In this document: in pieces, positions 24,435-32,307 of the stretch
How positions within the stretch are numbered: position 1 is the first letter of the stretch
Layout of the letters: every line of letters starts with the position of its first letter
Assembly: GCA_025353925.1 (NCBI GenBank)
Contig: JANXNV010000302.1
Span: forward strand, 1 to 39,882
DNA from: Armatimonadota bacterium
GTDB taxonomy: Bacteria > Armatimonadota > Armatimonadia > Armatimonadales > Capsulimonadaceae
Length of the DNA: 39,882 bases
Reading direction: 5' to 3'
Translations under genes and position numbers: made by a program
The notes under the pieces: model-generated
Databases searched by the model: none
Told to the model about the DNA's origin: nothing
What the model saw: only the letters and a program-made list of their open reading frames with translations

Positions 24435-24806
24435 CTAGGACAGCACTTCAATCGTCATGGTGCCGCCGTCTACGACTTTAATCCGCAACTCATGCCCGTA
24501 GAGCAGAGACATTCCGATCAGGGGTTCGATCTCAGCGGCATCGGCTTCGATCGCTCTCGTTTGACCATCCCAAAAAATTTCTGCCTCGTAGATGTCAAAA
24601 ATCTCCTCGCTCCCGTTGGCGAGTATCGCCCGCCCCCGACTGATCCTTGTCAATCCAAGTGCTGCAATTAGAGAAAGCGGCAATGTCAGGAACCCGGTGA
24701 ACCCAGTGTCGACAACCGCCTCGATCTCCCGTGACTGACCATGAATATCGTGAACATATAAGTGGAGGGTGGCTTCTCGCTACGCATTGACGGCACCAAA
24801 AATCAT
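24435..24806 (-). pseudogene. Retropepsin-like clan AA aspartic protease gene with in-frame TAG at codon 9
   Basis: Reading from the ATG at 24806 gives 'MIFGAVNA', then TAG (24780-24782), then 'REATLHLYVHDIHGQSREIEAVV' and the active-site motif D33-T34-G35 in 'VDTGFTGFLTLP'. The frame then continues to a normal end with 'PLIGMSLLYGHELRIKV', typical of clan AA aspartic proteases. The stop is the only defect: the frame is otherwise open over 123 residues, the usual length. The ATG overlaps the stop of the upstream gene (ATGA, 24803-24806), as expected for an intact pair. The only normal start after the TAG is a TTG beyond D-T-G, so restart would lose the active site. Recent nonsense mutation, sequence error or read-through are possible. 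Confidence 0.82.
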
Positions 24807-25078
24807 GCTTGGCCCCGGAAAGAATGACCGCCCATTTGATGCAATGCGCGATGCCCAATACGTATACACCAGATTTCTGCATCAGGGATTTGATTCATGA
24901 GGAGATGCGAAGCCGACAAAGCATCTTCGGCAATTGCATAAGTGCCACTTTTGACATCAATTGCAACGACTTTGCCACTATTGCCGTCTTCTACAAGGAA
25001 ACGGATTTGTCGTTCGTAAATGTCATCACCGCGATGAGCGGTTTCTTCAGCGGAATAGTGCTGTGTTTGTACGGACAC
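24803..25078 (-). CDS. Conserved small protein paired with retropepsin-like gene
   Basis: 91 residues. Start is GTG at 25078 with AAGGAG (25085-25090) 6 bases upstream. The sequence 'YSAEETAHRGDDIYERQIRFLVEDGNSGKVVAIDVKSGTYAIAEDALSASHLLMNQIPDAEIWCIRIG' fits a small protein family that usually lies directly before clan AA aspartic protease genes. Its function is not known to me. Ends in ATGA overlap with the protease gene. The two genes look like a two-gene module, possibly of the toxin-antitoxin kind; that is conjecture. Confidence 0.75.
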   Translation of the reverse strand: MSVQTQHYSAEETAHRGDDIYERQIRFLVEDGNSGKVVAIDVKSGTYAIAEDALSASHLLMNQIPDAEIWCIRIGHRALHQMGGHSFRGQA

Positions 25079-25195
25079 AATGTTCTCCTTTCAGCTAATG
25101 TACACCGGTCCGCGGTAGTACGCACAGAAGAAAAAGCCCTCCACTGCTCCTCCTAGAAAGATAGAATAAGCGCGAGCTAGGGCGTGAGATCAGAG

Positions 25196-25987
25196 TTAAT
25201 CTTTAGCAAACAGCGCAGAATCACGCTGCAAATACCCGCGCAGACGCAGGACGGCCTGAGTATGGAGCTGATAGACACGGGATTCGGAGACGGTGAGGAC
25301 TTTGCCGATCTCTTTGAAGGTGAGGCCTTCGTAGTAGTAGAGGGAGATCACGAGGCGCTCGCGGTCGGGCAGGCGGTCGATACCCCCGCCGAGGGAGGTC
25401 TTCATGGCGGTGGCTTCGACATCTTTGAGGACGTTGGCATTTTCGTCTTGGAGAACATCGGTCAGGTGCAGGCGCTCACCGTCACTGCTGCCGCCGCCGC
25501 CCATGAGCATATCGTCGAGGGAGAGGACGTTGGCGCGGCTGGTGTTGACCAGCAGCTTTAGCAGCTCGGCTTCGGTCAGGCCCATCTCCGCCGCGACTTC
25601 TTCTTCGGTTGCCGGACGGCCCAGCTTGACTTCGAGCTGGTAATAGGTACGTTCGAGAGCTTTGACGTTGTCGCGGACCGAGCGCGGTACCCAGTCCTCT
25701 TCGCGCAGCATTTCGAGAATTGCTCCGCGGATCAGCGCGATGGCGTAGGTCTCGAACTTGACCTGGCGGGTGACATCGAACTGATCTACGGCTTTGATCA
25801 GACCCATCAGGCCGGCACTGACCAGGTCGTCGCGCTCTAAATTCGGCGGCAGGCTGGTGACGACCCGGCCCGCCGTGATCTTGACCAGGTAGGCATAATG
25901 GTTGATAATCTGGTCCCGCGCCTTCTGATCGTTGCGCTTTTTCAGGCGATTCCAGAGGTCGGGCAGGGGTACGGAGGTGGTCATCAT
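25196..25987 (-). CDS. RNA polymerase sigma factor, FliA/WhiG (sigma-28) class
   Basis: 263 residues. Region 2 is 'INHYAYLVKITAGRV...DLVSAGLMGLIKAVDQFDVTRQVKFETYAIALIRGAILEMLREEDWVPRSVR', region 3 is 'EEEVAAEMGLTEAELLKLL', and region 4 is 'RERLVISLYYYEGLTFKEIGKVLTVSESRVYQLHTQAVLRLR'. These match sigma-28 proteins, which serve flagellar genes or, in non-motile bacteria, sporulation and developmental genes. No flagellar or anti-sigma-28 (FlgM) gene is near. It lies 13 bases downstream of a small membrane protein gene on the same strand. Start is ATG at 25987 or 25984. Confidence 0.95.
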   Translation of the reverse strand: MMTTSVPLPDLWNRLKKRNDQKARDQIINHYAYLVKITAGRVVTSLPPNLERDDLVSAGLMGLIKAVDQFDVTRQVKFETYAIALIRGAILEMLREEDWVPRSVRDNVKALERTYYQLEVKLGRPATEEEVAAEMGLTEAELLKLLVNTSRANVLSLDDMLMGGGGSSDGERLHLTDVLQDENANVLKDVEATAMKTSLGGGIDRLPDRERLVISLYYYEGLTFKEIGKVLTVSESRVYQLHTQAVLRLRGYLQRDSALFAKD

Positions 25988-26000
25988 GCGCTCTCAAGTC

Positions 26001-26297
26001 TCACTTCAATGTATCAGAATTTAGGACTTCGGGTTTTAGGACTTCGGGTTTTGTCTCAGCAGTACTGGAATTGTTCAAGTGCGTCGTCTCGCGGGTCTTC
26101 TGCGGAGCCGAACCGATCTGCATCACCGCACGCAGGGCGAGACCCGCTAGGCCGAACAGCAGAAAAGCGGCTCCGACACGGATCAAGCAGGTCCAGACAT
26201 CAGAACCGTAGGCAAGGCTGATTCCACCGACAATTAGGCCCGCCAGTGCCGCGACCCGCCAGGGCAGATGTTCCGCATCAAGATGGTTCATCGGCAT
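26001..26297 (-). CDS. Small two-helix membrane protein, upstream of sigma factor
   Basis: About 98 residues from the ATG at 26297 (26291 is an alternative; GGGA lies just upstream). Two hydrophobic helices ('VAALAGLIVGGISLAYG' and 'VGAAFLLFGLAGLALRAVM'), then a polar tail with a duplicated five-residue K-P-E-V-L unit from a 15-bp repeat near 26022-26051. No family recognised. It precedes the sigma factor gene by 13 bases and is probably co-transcribed with it. Confidence 0.55.
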   Translation of the reverse strand: MPMNHLDAEHLPWRVAALAGLIVGGISLAYGSDVWTCLIRVGAAFLLFGLAGLALRAVMQIGSAPQKTRETTHLNNSSTAETKPEVLKPEVLNSDTLK

Positions 26298-26382
26298 AAG
26301 ATCCCGGAACTCGCGACAGTCGTTTTCCAGTATACCATAAGCCGGTTCCCTTTGCAAATGCACCTCTCCGCTACAGCTACTA

Positions 26383-26401
26383 CTTTTTCGAGCCGAAAAA
26401 G
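26383..26401. repeat. Perfect 8-bp inverted repeat with 3-base loop
   Basis: CTTTTTCG, loop AGC, CGAAAAAG. It lies in the divergent gap between the small membrane protein and the TPR gene, so it could be a regulator site. The stem is AT-rich and no T-run follows. Confidence 0.55.
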
Positions 26402-26478
26402 CAGGAAAACGAGCAGACAGTCACCAATTAAAGGGAAGCGCAAGTTTACCTGATACGAAATGAAGGTCATTTTACTCT

Positions 26479-27810
26479 ATGCAAACACATTTTTCGCCCG
26501 CCGCCCTGGCATTGGTACTCTGCTTGTCCGGATCTGCCCGTGCCCAGAGCGCACTTCCGCCCGATGCCGCGACGCTTCAGTTTCAAGCGGGGGCAGCAGC
26601 CTATAAGAATGGGCGAATCGACGTTGCCGCCGCGGATTTCCGTGATGCAATCCGCTTGCGGCCCAGCTACGCCGAGGCCCATAATGCCCTCGGGATCGCG
26701 CTGGAGAGGCAAGGGCAGAGGGCCGAGTCGTTGACGGAGTTCCAGCGCACCGTGCAGCTCAGCCCGGACAATGCCGACGCCCGTTACAATTTCAGAGTCG
26801 CACTCAGCCGCCAAAAGCGGGCTGCAGAGGCCGTCGCGCAGCTCCAGGCCGCTGTCAAGCTGCGCCCCGGATTCATTCCGGCACACTATATGCTGGGCCG
26901 GATGCTGGAAGCGGCCGGGAAGCGGTCGGAGGCTATCGCCGAGTACCGGGAAACCCTGCGGCTGCGCCCGGATTACGCCGCTGTGCATTACACACTGGCA
27001 AACGCCCTTGATGACAGCGGCAGCCATGATGAAGCGATTACCCACTACCGGACTTCGATCAATCTCGACCCGACCAATGCCGACCCGCACAATGCCCTCG
27101 GCAACGTCCTCGACACCCAGGGGAAACACGCCGAAGCCGTGGCGGAGTATGCCGCAGCATTGAAGCTAAGGCCAGGGTTTGCCTTAGCGCATTACAACAT
27201 GGCGGTCGCGCTGGACGGCCTGGATCGACGAGATGAAGCCATCGCCGGGTTCCGGGCTGCACTGCGCTTTAGCCCCAGCCTCACAATCGCCAGAACGTAC
27301 TTGAACAAAGACTTGGCGAAGCAGGCAAAAGCGAGGAACGCAGCTGCACGTCAGGCCAGGGTCCTGAAGCCTGTGCGTCCACTGGTGAAACCGACTCCGA
27401 AGCCGATCATCGCCGCAAAGCCGAAGCCGATCATCGCCGCAAAGCAGGCGAACACGGCTGCGGCCGCCGTTCACCTGCAATTAGCACAAAGGCTCGACGA
27501 GCAGGGCTGTCAGGCCGCCGCTTTGGAGGAATACCACAAAGCCGCTGCCGCCGCCCCGGCCAGCCCGGAAGCGCATTACCGGCTGGCAAACGCCTTGGAT
27601 GATCAGAGCAAGCACGCCCCCGCAATCGCGGAGTTCCACGCGGCGATCCGGCTCCGACCGAGCTATGCCGCCGCCTGGTCCGACCTCGGGGTCACGCTGT
27701 ATCTGATGGGAAACAAGGCCGAAGCCCATCAGAACTGGCACCGTGTTCTGAGAATGGGTAATCCGGTCGAGGCGCAGAAAGCCGCCGTGCTGCTGCGGAC
27801 GTATCCGTGA
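26479..27810 (+). CDS. Exported tetratricopeptide-repeat protein
   Basis: 443 residues. Signal peptide in residues 1-22 ('LALVLCLSGSARA'). About seven TPR units run from residue 30 to 265, with the typical 'A..Y...LRL.P.YA.AHY.LA.AL...G....A' pattern. Next comes a basic Pro/Ala-rich linker (about 285-330), then two or three more TPRs to the end. TPRs form a superhelix that binds proteins or peptides. The linker contains an exact 24-bp tandem duplication (27397-27444). The binding partner is unknown. It converges on the gene at 27812 with one base between. Confidence 0.88.
   Translation: MQTHFSPAALALVLCLSGSARAQSALPPDAATLQFQAGAAAYKNGRIDVAAADFRDAIRLRPSYAEAHNALGIALERQGQRAESLTEFQRTVQLSPDNADARYNFRVALSRQKRAAEAVAQLQAAVKLRPGFIPAHYMLGRMLEAAGKRSEAIAEYRETLRLRPDYAAVHYTLANALDDSGSHDEAITHYRTSINLDPTNADPHNALGNVLDTQGKHAEAVAEYAAALKLRPGFALAHYNMAVALDGLDRRDEAIAGFRAALRFSPSLTIARTYLNKDLAKQAKARNAAARQARVLKPVRPLVKPTPKPIIAAKPKPIIAAKQANTAAAAVHLQLAQRLDEQGCQAAALEEYHKAAAAAPASPEAHYRLANALDDQSKHAPAIAEFHAAIRLRPSYAAAWSDLGVTLYLMGNKAEAHQNWHRVLRMGNPVEAQKAAVLLRTYP
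27397..27444 (+). repeat. Exact 24-bp tandem duplication in the TPR protein linker
   Basis: Copies at 27397-27420 and 27421-27444 are identical and encode the eight-residue unit P-K-P-I-I-A-A-K twice. In frame, so length variation would be tolerated. Confidence 0.95.
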
Positions 27811-27811
27811 G

Positions 27812-28039
27812 CTATTTCGTCAGCAGCACATAAAACCCGGCGGCGATAAATAGGGCGTCGATCACCAAGGCCCGCTGCTTGCGGGCGGCGAACTTCTGGC
27901 GGGCTTGGTCCGTGTCCGGCACGGAACCGGCCCGCTGCGCGAAATACGCGAGGCTGATCGCCCGGAAAATGAAGCCGAGCAGGACCAATGCCCCACCGAT
28001 GATTTTGAACGGGTCCACTCCCCTGCCCTTCCCTGACAC
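27812..28039 (-). CDS. Small two-helix membrane protein
   Basis: 75 residues. GTG start at 28039 with AGGA 4 bases upstream. Two hydrophobic helices, 'IIGGALVLLGFIFRAISLAYFA' and 'ALVIDALFIAAGFYVLLTK', joined by a polar loop. No family recognised. It follows yajQ by 21 bases on the same strand and may be part of the operon. Confidence 0.6.
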   Translation of the reverse strand: MSGKGRGVDPFKIIGGALVLLGFIFRAISLAYFAQRAGSVPDTDQARQKFAARKQRALVIDALFIAAGFYVLLTK

Positions 28040-28060
28040 GCCATCCTGCTTCTAGGCTAC

Positions 28061-28558
28061 TCAGCGATAATTGGTAAACTGAAGCGGGGCTTCCAATTCG
28101 GCGGACTTCAGCAGAGTCATTACGGCCTGTAGATCGTCTTTGCTTTTGCTGGTCACCCGCACCTGCTCATCCTGAATCTGGGCATTTGCTTTTAGGCCCT
28201 TGTCTTTGATCAGCTTGACGATCTTCTTAGCGGCCTCCATCGGAAGGCCATCCTTGACTGTCACGACCTGACGGACCGTGCCTTTCGAAGCCTGCTCCAA
28301 TTTGCCGTAGTCCAGAAAGCGTACATCGATGCCGCGCTTGATCAGCTTCGACTGCAGAACATCGATCAGTGCCGTCAGCCGCGTTTCATCGTCGGACGTC
28401 AGCGTCAGCTTATCCTTGCCGTCGTGAGCGATCTCGCTGATACTGCCCCGGAAATCGAAGCGGGTCTCGATCTCGCGCTGCGCCTGTCCAATGGCGTTCT
28501 TGACCTCCTGCGGGTCGGCTTTTGAGACGACATCAAAACTAAATTCCGTGACTGCCAT
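28061..28558 (-). CDS. yajQ: YajQ family (UPF0234) nucleotide-binding protein
   Basis: 165 residues from the ATG at 28558, with AGGAG 10 bases upstream. The frame is open to 28708 but that part lies in the previous gene. Family marks: 'EFSFDVVSKADPQEVKNAIGQAQREIETRFDFRGS' at the N-terminus and 'KKIVKLIKDKGLKANAQIQDEQVRVTSKSKDDLQAVM' at the C-terminus. YajQ proteins bind tRNA or GTP, and some bind c-di-GMP, acting as effectors in pathogens. It overlaps the endonuclease/exonuclease/phosphatase gene by 20 bases. A c-di-GMP role would fit the GGDEF/HD-GYP protein in this window but there is no direct link. Confidence 0.95.
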   Translation of the reverse strand: MAVTEFSFDVVSKADPQEVKNAIGQAQREIETRFDFRGSISEIAHDGKDKLTLTSDDETRLTALIDVLQSKLIKRGIDVRFLDYGKLEQASKGTVRQVVTVKDGLPMEAAKKIVKLIKDKGLKANAQIQDEQVRVTSKSKDDLQAVMTLLKSAELEAPLQFTNYR

Positions 28559-29834
28559 TTTGCGTGTTCTCCTGTGAAAGTACTTTGAGCTGGCCGGGGC
28601 GCGAAACCTGGATCTCCGGAGTTTCCCGGTAGAAGTCGAGTGTTCCCACCGCCTGGACCATCTTTCCTCTAGTGTACCCGCCGATGTCCAAAATCCCCGC
28701 CTGCGCAAATGCCGCGCGGTCCGAAGGCAGGATCGTCACCTGGATCGCCAGAAACGGATCGGTATTGCCCAGCAGCAAGCGCACCACCCCCGTGCCGCGT
28801 GTCACTTCCACCCGCTCCACGATGCCCGTCACCACCACGACCTGTCCCTGAAGCCGTACCAGCGTGTGCGGCATGAAACGGGCGGCATTAATTTTAGCAG
28901 CACCGCGATACCCTAGATACGGCGGGTACTCCCGGTCATAGGCAGCGGTCAGGTTTTCCGGGTAGCTCTTCGCAGCGGGTCTCGAAAGTGCAAAAGCCGC
29001 CCGGGCCGGGGCATGGTCCGACGCACGCCTCGCCCAGCCGCCGTGCAGCAGCAGAGCGGAGTTCGGCACGAAGCGGTCTGTCAGATCCGGGGAGGCCAGC
29101 AGGTAGTCGATCCGCTCCGCCTCTCCCCGGTGTACAAACGAATAATTATTAGGTGCAGGTATGTCGCGGGCCAGCAGGTCTGTGAGCGGCCCGCTGAGAA
29201 GCGGCTGAAGTGTCTGCGACTCTGCCGTGTCGTTCAAATCACCGATCACCGCGACCAGGGGATAATTCGCCCGCAAGTGCTCAGCGATCTCGTGAACCCG
29301 AACCGCCTGCGCCGTCCTCAGCGGCTCCGACTCAATCTCGCCGCCTCGTTTGGATTTGAAGTGGTTGACAAGCACGACCAGCGTTTCCCCCGAGGGCAGC
29401 TTGAGATGACATTCCAGGCAGTCGCGCGAGAAGACGCGCTCGGTCTGCCCATCGGCAGTTTCGTAAGTGTCGGCAGTGTGAGATTGGATCTGAAGGACCG
29501 GAAAGCGCGACAGCAGCGCCACATCGATCCCGCGCTCCGGGTCATTGCCTTCCAGAAGAACAGCTTCGGCATATGCCGCGGCTCCGAGGGCAAGATTGAG
29601 GCGCGTTAAAACGCCCAGTGTCTCCACTTCCATCAGGCCGACCACGTCGGCATCCAGAATTTGCAGCACGCGGCGCAGACGTGTGAGCTTGTTACGCAGA
29701 CGGTTTTCCGCTGGCCGCCCATCCTGCGAGTTCGGGTCATCACTCGTATCAAACAGGTCTTGGACATTATACGAGGCCAGGGTCCACGTTTGCGGCGGCT
29801 TCGACGACTCAGGATATGGCAGGGGATAAATCAT
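28539..29834 (-). CDS. Endonuclease/exonuclease/phosphatase family protein
   Basis: 431 residues. The EEP domain covers about residues 17-285: 'TLASYNVQDLFDT', 'GLMEVE' (catalytic Glu), 'LVNHFKSKRGG', 'AVIGDLNDTAESQTL', and the final 'ASDHAPARAAF'. It cleaves phosphodiester bonds or removes phosphates with Mg. The C-terminal about 120 residues ('LVRLQGQVVVVTGIVERVEVTRGTGVVRLLLGN') look like an OB-fold nucleic-acid-binding domain. Starts at 29834, overlapping the transporter gene by 26 bases and yajQ by 20. No signal peptide. Substrate may be DNA or RNA. Confidence 0.9.
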   Translation of the reverse strand: MIYPLPYPESSKPPQTWTLASYNVQDLFDTSDDPNSQDGRPAENRLRNKLTRLRRVLQILDADVVGLMEVETLGVLTRLNLALGAAAYAEAVLLEGNDPERGIDVALLSRFPVLQIQSHTADTYETADGQTERVFSRDCLECHLKLPSGETLVVLVNHFKSKRGGEIESEPLRTAQAVRVHEIAEHLRANYPLVAVIGDLNDTAESQTLQPLLSGPLTDLLARDIPAPNNYSFVHRGEAERIDYLLASPDLTDRFVPNSALLLHGGWARRASDHAPARAAFALSRPAAKSYPENLTAAYDREYPPYLGYRGAAKINAARFMPHTLVRLQGQVVVVTGIVERVEVTRGTGVVRLLLGNTDPFLAIQVTILPSDRAAFAQAGILDIGGYTRGKMVQAVGTLDFYRETPEIQVSRPGQLKVLSQENTQNGSHGI

Positions 29835-30771
29835 GCGTGTTCTCTTCGGTCACAACAAGCTCCGGGCTGCGCCCGAGTGCCAGCACGGCGGTCAGGAGCA
29901 GCACTAGCCCGGCCCACTGCCCGCCGGTCATGGGGGTGTGCAGCACGGCAACACCGATCAGCAGTGATGTCAGCGGGTAGCACAGCTCGGCCAGTGTCGC
30001 CACGGAGGCCGTCGTTCCGCGCAGGCCCCGGTAATACAAGTTCATACCCAGCAGGCCCGGAACCAGGGCGACGAGTATCAGCAGTCCGCCGATCTCCGGG
30101 GTCCGCGCGGCTATCGGCGGCGGCACGGCAAAGAGTGCCAGCAGGGCCAGCACCGGCAGGGCCAGCGCGAACCGCGCCCCCGAGAGCAGGGAGGGCGGCA
30201 GCAGCACCGAAAGTGGTCGCCCTACCACGGTCGCCGCGCCCCAGAGCGCGGAGGCCCCGATCGCGAGAAGTGCCTGCTCCATTCGGATACGCGACAGCAA
30301 ATGCGGCCCGAAGTCCTTGTCACCCACCACCAGCAGCGCGGCCCCGAGGAGAGCCATAATGCACCAGCCCCAGAACAGGGGCGAGCGGCGCTCCTTCAGC
30401 ACGCTCGCCGCCAGCAGCAAGGCGAAGACCGGCTGCGTCTTTTGCAGCAGCACGACGGTCAAAGCCCGCGAAAAGTCCAGCGTAAAGGCCGTCGTGTACA
30501 GCCAAGTTCCCAGTGCGGAGCCGCCCACCCCGACAAACACCAGCGCGGCCCATTGCCGCTTGGTCAGCACTGCGAGCTGACGATGCCCCAGCCACAAGGG
30601 AACGATAAAGATCGCCGTCAGAATCAAATGTTCCGCCAGCACGATGTGCGACGCCGACCAGCCCGCCGACACCACTCGCGCCCGCAGCAGCAGGTCGCTG
30701 CCCCAGAGCATGGCGGCCAGCGCGATCAGCCACGGAGCGAACCTGCTGGAAGAAGTTTGTTGGAATTTCAC
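29809..30771 (-). CDS. EamA-type DMT superfamily transporter
   Basis: About 320 residues, ten predicted helices in two repeats of the EamA fold. Clear marks are 'LIALAAMLWGSDLLLRARVVS', 'LLQKTQPVFALLLAASVLKERRSPLFWGW' and 'LAELCYPLTSLLIGVAVLHTPMTGGQWAGLVLLL'. These proteins export metabolites or amino acids. The GTG at 30771 is chosen because it makes a natural length. The frame is open to 30906 but the extension has no transporter feature. A -10-like TACCAT lies 6 bases before GTG, suggesting a leaderless mRNA. First gene of a three- or four-gene minus-strand operon. Substrate not known. Confidence 0.8.
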   Translation of the reverse strand: MKFQQTSSSRFAPWLIALAAMLWGSDLLLRARVVSAGWSASHIVLAEHLILTAIFIVPLWLGHRQLAVLTKRQWAALVFVGVGGSALGTWLYTTAFTLDFSRALTVVLLQKTQPVFALLLAASVLKERRSPLFWGWCIMALLGAALLVVGDKDFGPHLLSRIRMEQALLAIGASALWGAATVVGRPLSVLLPPSLLSGARFALALPVLALLALFAVPPPIAARTPEIGGLLILVALVPGLLGMNLYYRGLRGTTASVATLAELCYPLTSLLIGVAVLHTPMTGGQWAGLVLLLTAVLALGRSPELVVTEENTHDLSPAIS

Positions 30772-30812
30772 GCTCCTATGGTACCCGATTTCGGCGTAGC
30801 CTACGTGAAGCC

Positions 30813-30841
30813 TTGACAAAGCCGGAAATGGCAGGTATTCT
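30813..30841 (+). promoter_or_regulatory. Promoter, consensus TTGACA with TATTCT
   Basis: TTGACA at 30813-30818, exactly 17 bases, then TATTCT at 30836-30841. It faces the rtcB gene. It begins the 285-base untranslated stretch that ends at 31126; the section 30842-31126 has no convincing gene. Confidence 0.5.
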
Positions 30842-31000
30842 CTCCTCCGAAGCAATGACACTCCGAAATCACAATTTAACCGCGCAAAGATTTGGCACTG
30901 AGACACCCGTGTTCGTGCCCGGTCAGGTCATGTCCGACCGGCAGGACGGTTATCTTGTGCCGCCGATTGCCCTCGCCTCTCTCCCTCCTGGAAGGTTTAC

Positions 31001-31028
31001 TTGAAACCCCCACCCAGTGTGATAATAG
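31001..31028 (+). promoter_or_regulatory. Second promoter candidate upstream of rtcB
   Basis: TTGAAA at 31001-31006 and TAATAG at 31023-31028, 16 bases apart. An extended -10 reading (TG-T-GATAAT) overlaps it. It starts 13 bases before the terminator-like hairpin. Confidence 0.35.
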
Positions 31029-31040
31029 AAGCAAGCAATC

Positions 31041-31073
31041 GGCCCCCGGCATACCGCCAGGGGCCTTTTCTTT
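31041..31073 (+). terminator. Terminator-like hairpin in the rtcB leader
   Basis: Stem GGCCCC (31041-31046) with GGGGCC (31060-31065), inner CGG/CCG pairing around loop CATA, followed by TTTTCTTT (31066-31073). It lies between the promoters and rtcB, 53 bases before the ATG, so it would terminate or attenuate rtcB transcription. Confidence 0.6.
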
Positions 31074-31126
31074 CGCCGTTTTTTTGGCGTACTTTTTTTG
31101 GTGTTGATTGCTCGAGGAGAAGAACA

Positions 31127-32299
31127 ATGGAATTTATTGACGGAATCCCGGTCTGGGGCGGTGCCGATGAGCGAACTCTGGCCCAGATCAAGACCTGCGC
31201 GAAGACCGCTTCGCATGTCGCCCTGATGGCGGACAACCATGTTGGCTACGCCGTGCCGATCGGTGGAGTCGTCGCCTACGAGGGCAAGATCAGCCCGTCG
31301 GGCGTCGGCTTCGATATCGCCTGCGGCAACAAGGCCGTCCTGACGGACATGCCGGCGGCGGAAGTTCGAAAGAACATCAAAACCATCATGGACGATATCT
31401 GGTCGGGCCTGGAGTTCGGGATCGGTCGGAACAACGAGACACGCGTCGACCATGACCTGTTTGGCGACGACGCCTGGAAGATCCAGCCGCTGAAGTCCAT
31501 CAAGCAGATGGCGCAGAACCAGCTCGGCACGATCGGCAGCGGCAACCATTACGTCGACATCTTCGCCGATGAGCTGGACCGTGTCTGGATCGGGGCGCAC
31601 TTCGGCTCGCGCGGCCTCGGCCATAAGACTGCCACCTACTTCCTGAAGGCGGGCGGGGCAAAAGACGGCATGGATGTCGACCCGCTGGTAATCTCCGCCG
31701 ACTCGCCGCTTGGAAGCGACTACCTGGCCTGCATGAACCTGGCGGGCCGCTACGCCTACGCCGGGCGGGACTGGGTCTGCGGGGAAGTGGCTCGGATCCT
31801 GGGCGCGACCATTGTGGAGGAGATTCACAACCACCACAACTTCGCGTGGCAGGAAAAGCACGAAGGCAAAGATCTGTGGGTCGTGCGCAAAGGCGCGACC
31901 CCAGCCTTCCCCGGTCAGAAGGGCTTTGTCGGCGGCTCCATGGGCGATATTTCGGTGATCTTGGAGGGCGTCGAATCCGCTGAGGGCAAAGACGCGCTCT
32001 ACTCCACCGTTCACGGGGCGGGCCGGGTGATGAGCCGCACGGCGGCACGCGGCAAGATCAACTACCGCACGCATGCTGTGATCAGTCCCGGTGCGGTATC
32101 GCGGGAGATGATGAACACCTGGCTGCGCGAGAAGAACGTCGAGCTGCGCGGCGCGGGCACGGACGAATCGCCGCACTGCTACAAGCGGCTGCCGGACGTT
32201 TTAGCGTCGCATGCCGCCTCTGTGCGCATCCTGCACACGCTGACCCCACTGGGGGTGGCGATGGCGGGTGAGAACGAAGAAGATCCGTACAAGGACTAG
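31127..32299 (+). CDS. rtcB: RNA-splicing ligase RtcB
   Basis: 390 residues from the ATG at 31127 with GGAG 8 bases upstream. The frame is open to 31001 but that part crosses the terminator-like hairpin. It joins RNA 2',3'-cyclic or 3'-phosphate ends to 5'-OH ends using GTP and Mn. Candidate residues: C67 in 'FDIACGNKA', H141 in 'GSGNHYVD', H158 in 'IGAHFGSRGLGH', His in 'EIHNHHNFA' (234-237), and H296 in 'HGAGRVMSR', the likely GMP-accepting histidine. The short RtcB type seen here is common in bacteria. rtcA follows 8 bases on, making an RNA repair operon. Confidence 0.94.
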   Translation: MEFIDGIPVWGGADERTLAQIKTCAKTASHVALMADNHVGYAVPIGGVVAYEGKISPSGVGFDIACGNKAVLTDMPAAEVRKNIKTIMDDIWSGLEFGIGRNNETRVDHDLFGDDAWKIQPLKSIKQMAQNQLGTIGSGNHYVDIFADELDRVWIGAHFGSRGLGHKTATYFLKAGGAKDGMDVDPLVISADSPLGSDYLACMNLAGRYAYAGRDWVCGEVARILGATIVEEIHNHHNFAWQEKHEGKDLWVVRKGATPAFPGQKGFVGGSMGDISVILEGVESAEGKDALYSTVHGAGRVMSRTAARGKINYRTHAVISPGAVSREMMNTWLREKNVELRGAGTDESPHCYKRLPDVLASHAASVRILHTLTPLGVAMAGENEEDPYKD

Positions 32300-32307
32300 G
32301 AACGGTT

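Larger units (their letters stand above)
30842..31073 (+). ncRNA. Candidate leader or small RNA upstream of rtcB
   Basis: Between the promoter at 30813 and the T-run at 31066-31073 lies about 230 bases with structure: a strong hairpin at about 30918-30940 (CCGGTC-A-GG ... CC-GACCGG), a second promoter-like site (31001-31028) and a terminator-like hairpin (31041-31065). No coding frame is convincing. I recognise no known riboswitch or small RNA class. It could be an attenuated leader for rtcBA or an independent RNA. Confidence 0.3.

Noticed and set aside
25196-25987. Flagellar operon
   Set aside because: The sigma factor is of the FliA/WhiG class but no flagellar or chemotaxis gene is present nearby.
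30813-31004. 63-residue frame starting TTG in the rtcB leader
   Set aside because: Its start codon is the TTG of a -35 box, there is no ribosome site and the sequence is not protein-like.
30950-32176. 408-residue minus-strand open frame
   Set aside because: Antisense to rtcB, whose active-site residues are all present; the frame has no recognisable domain.
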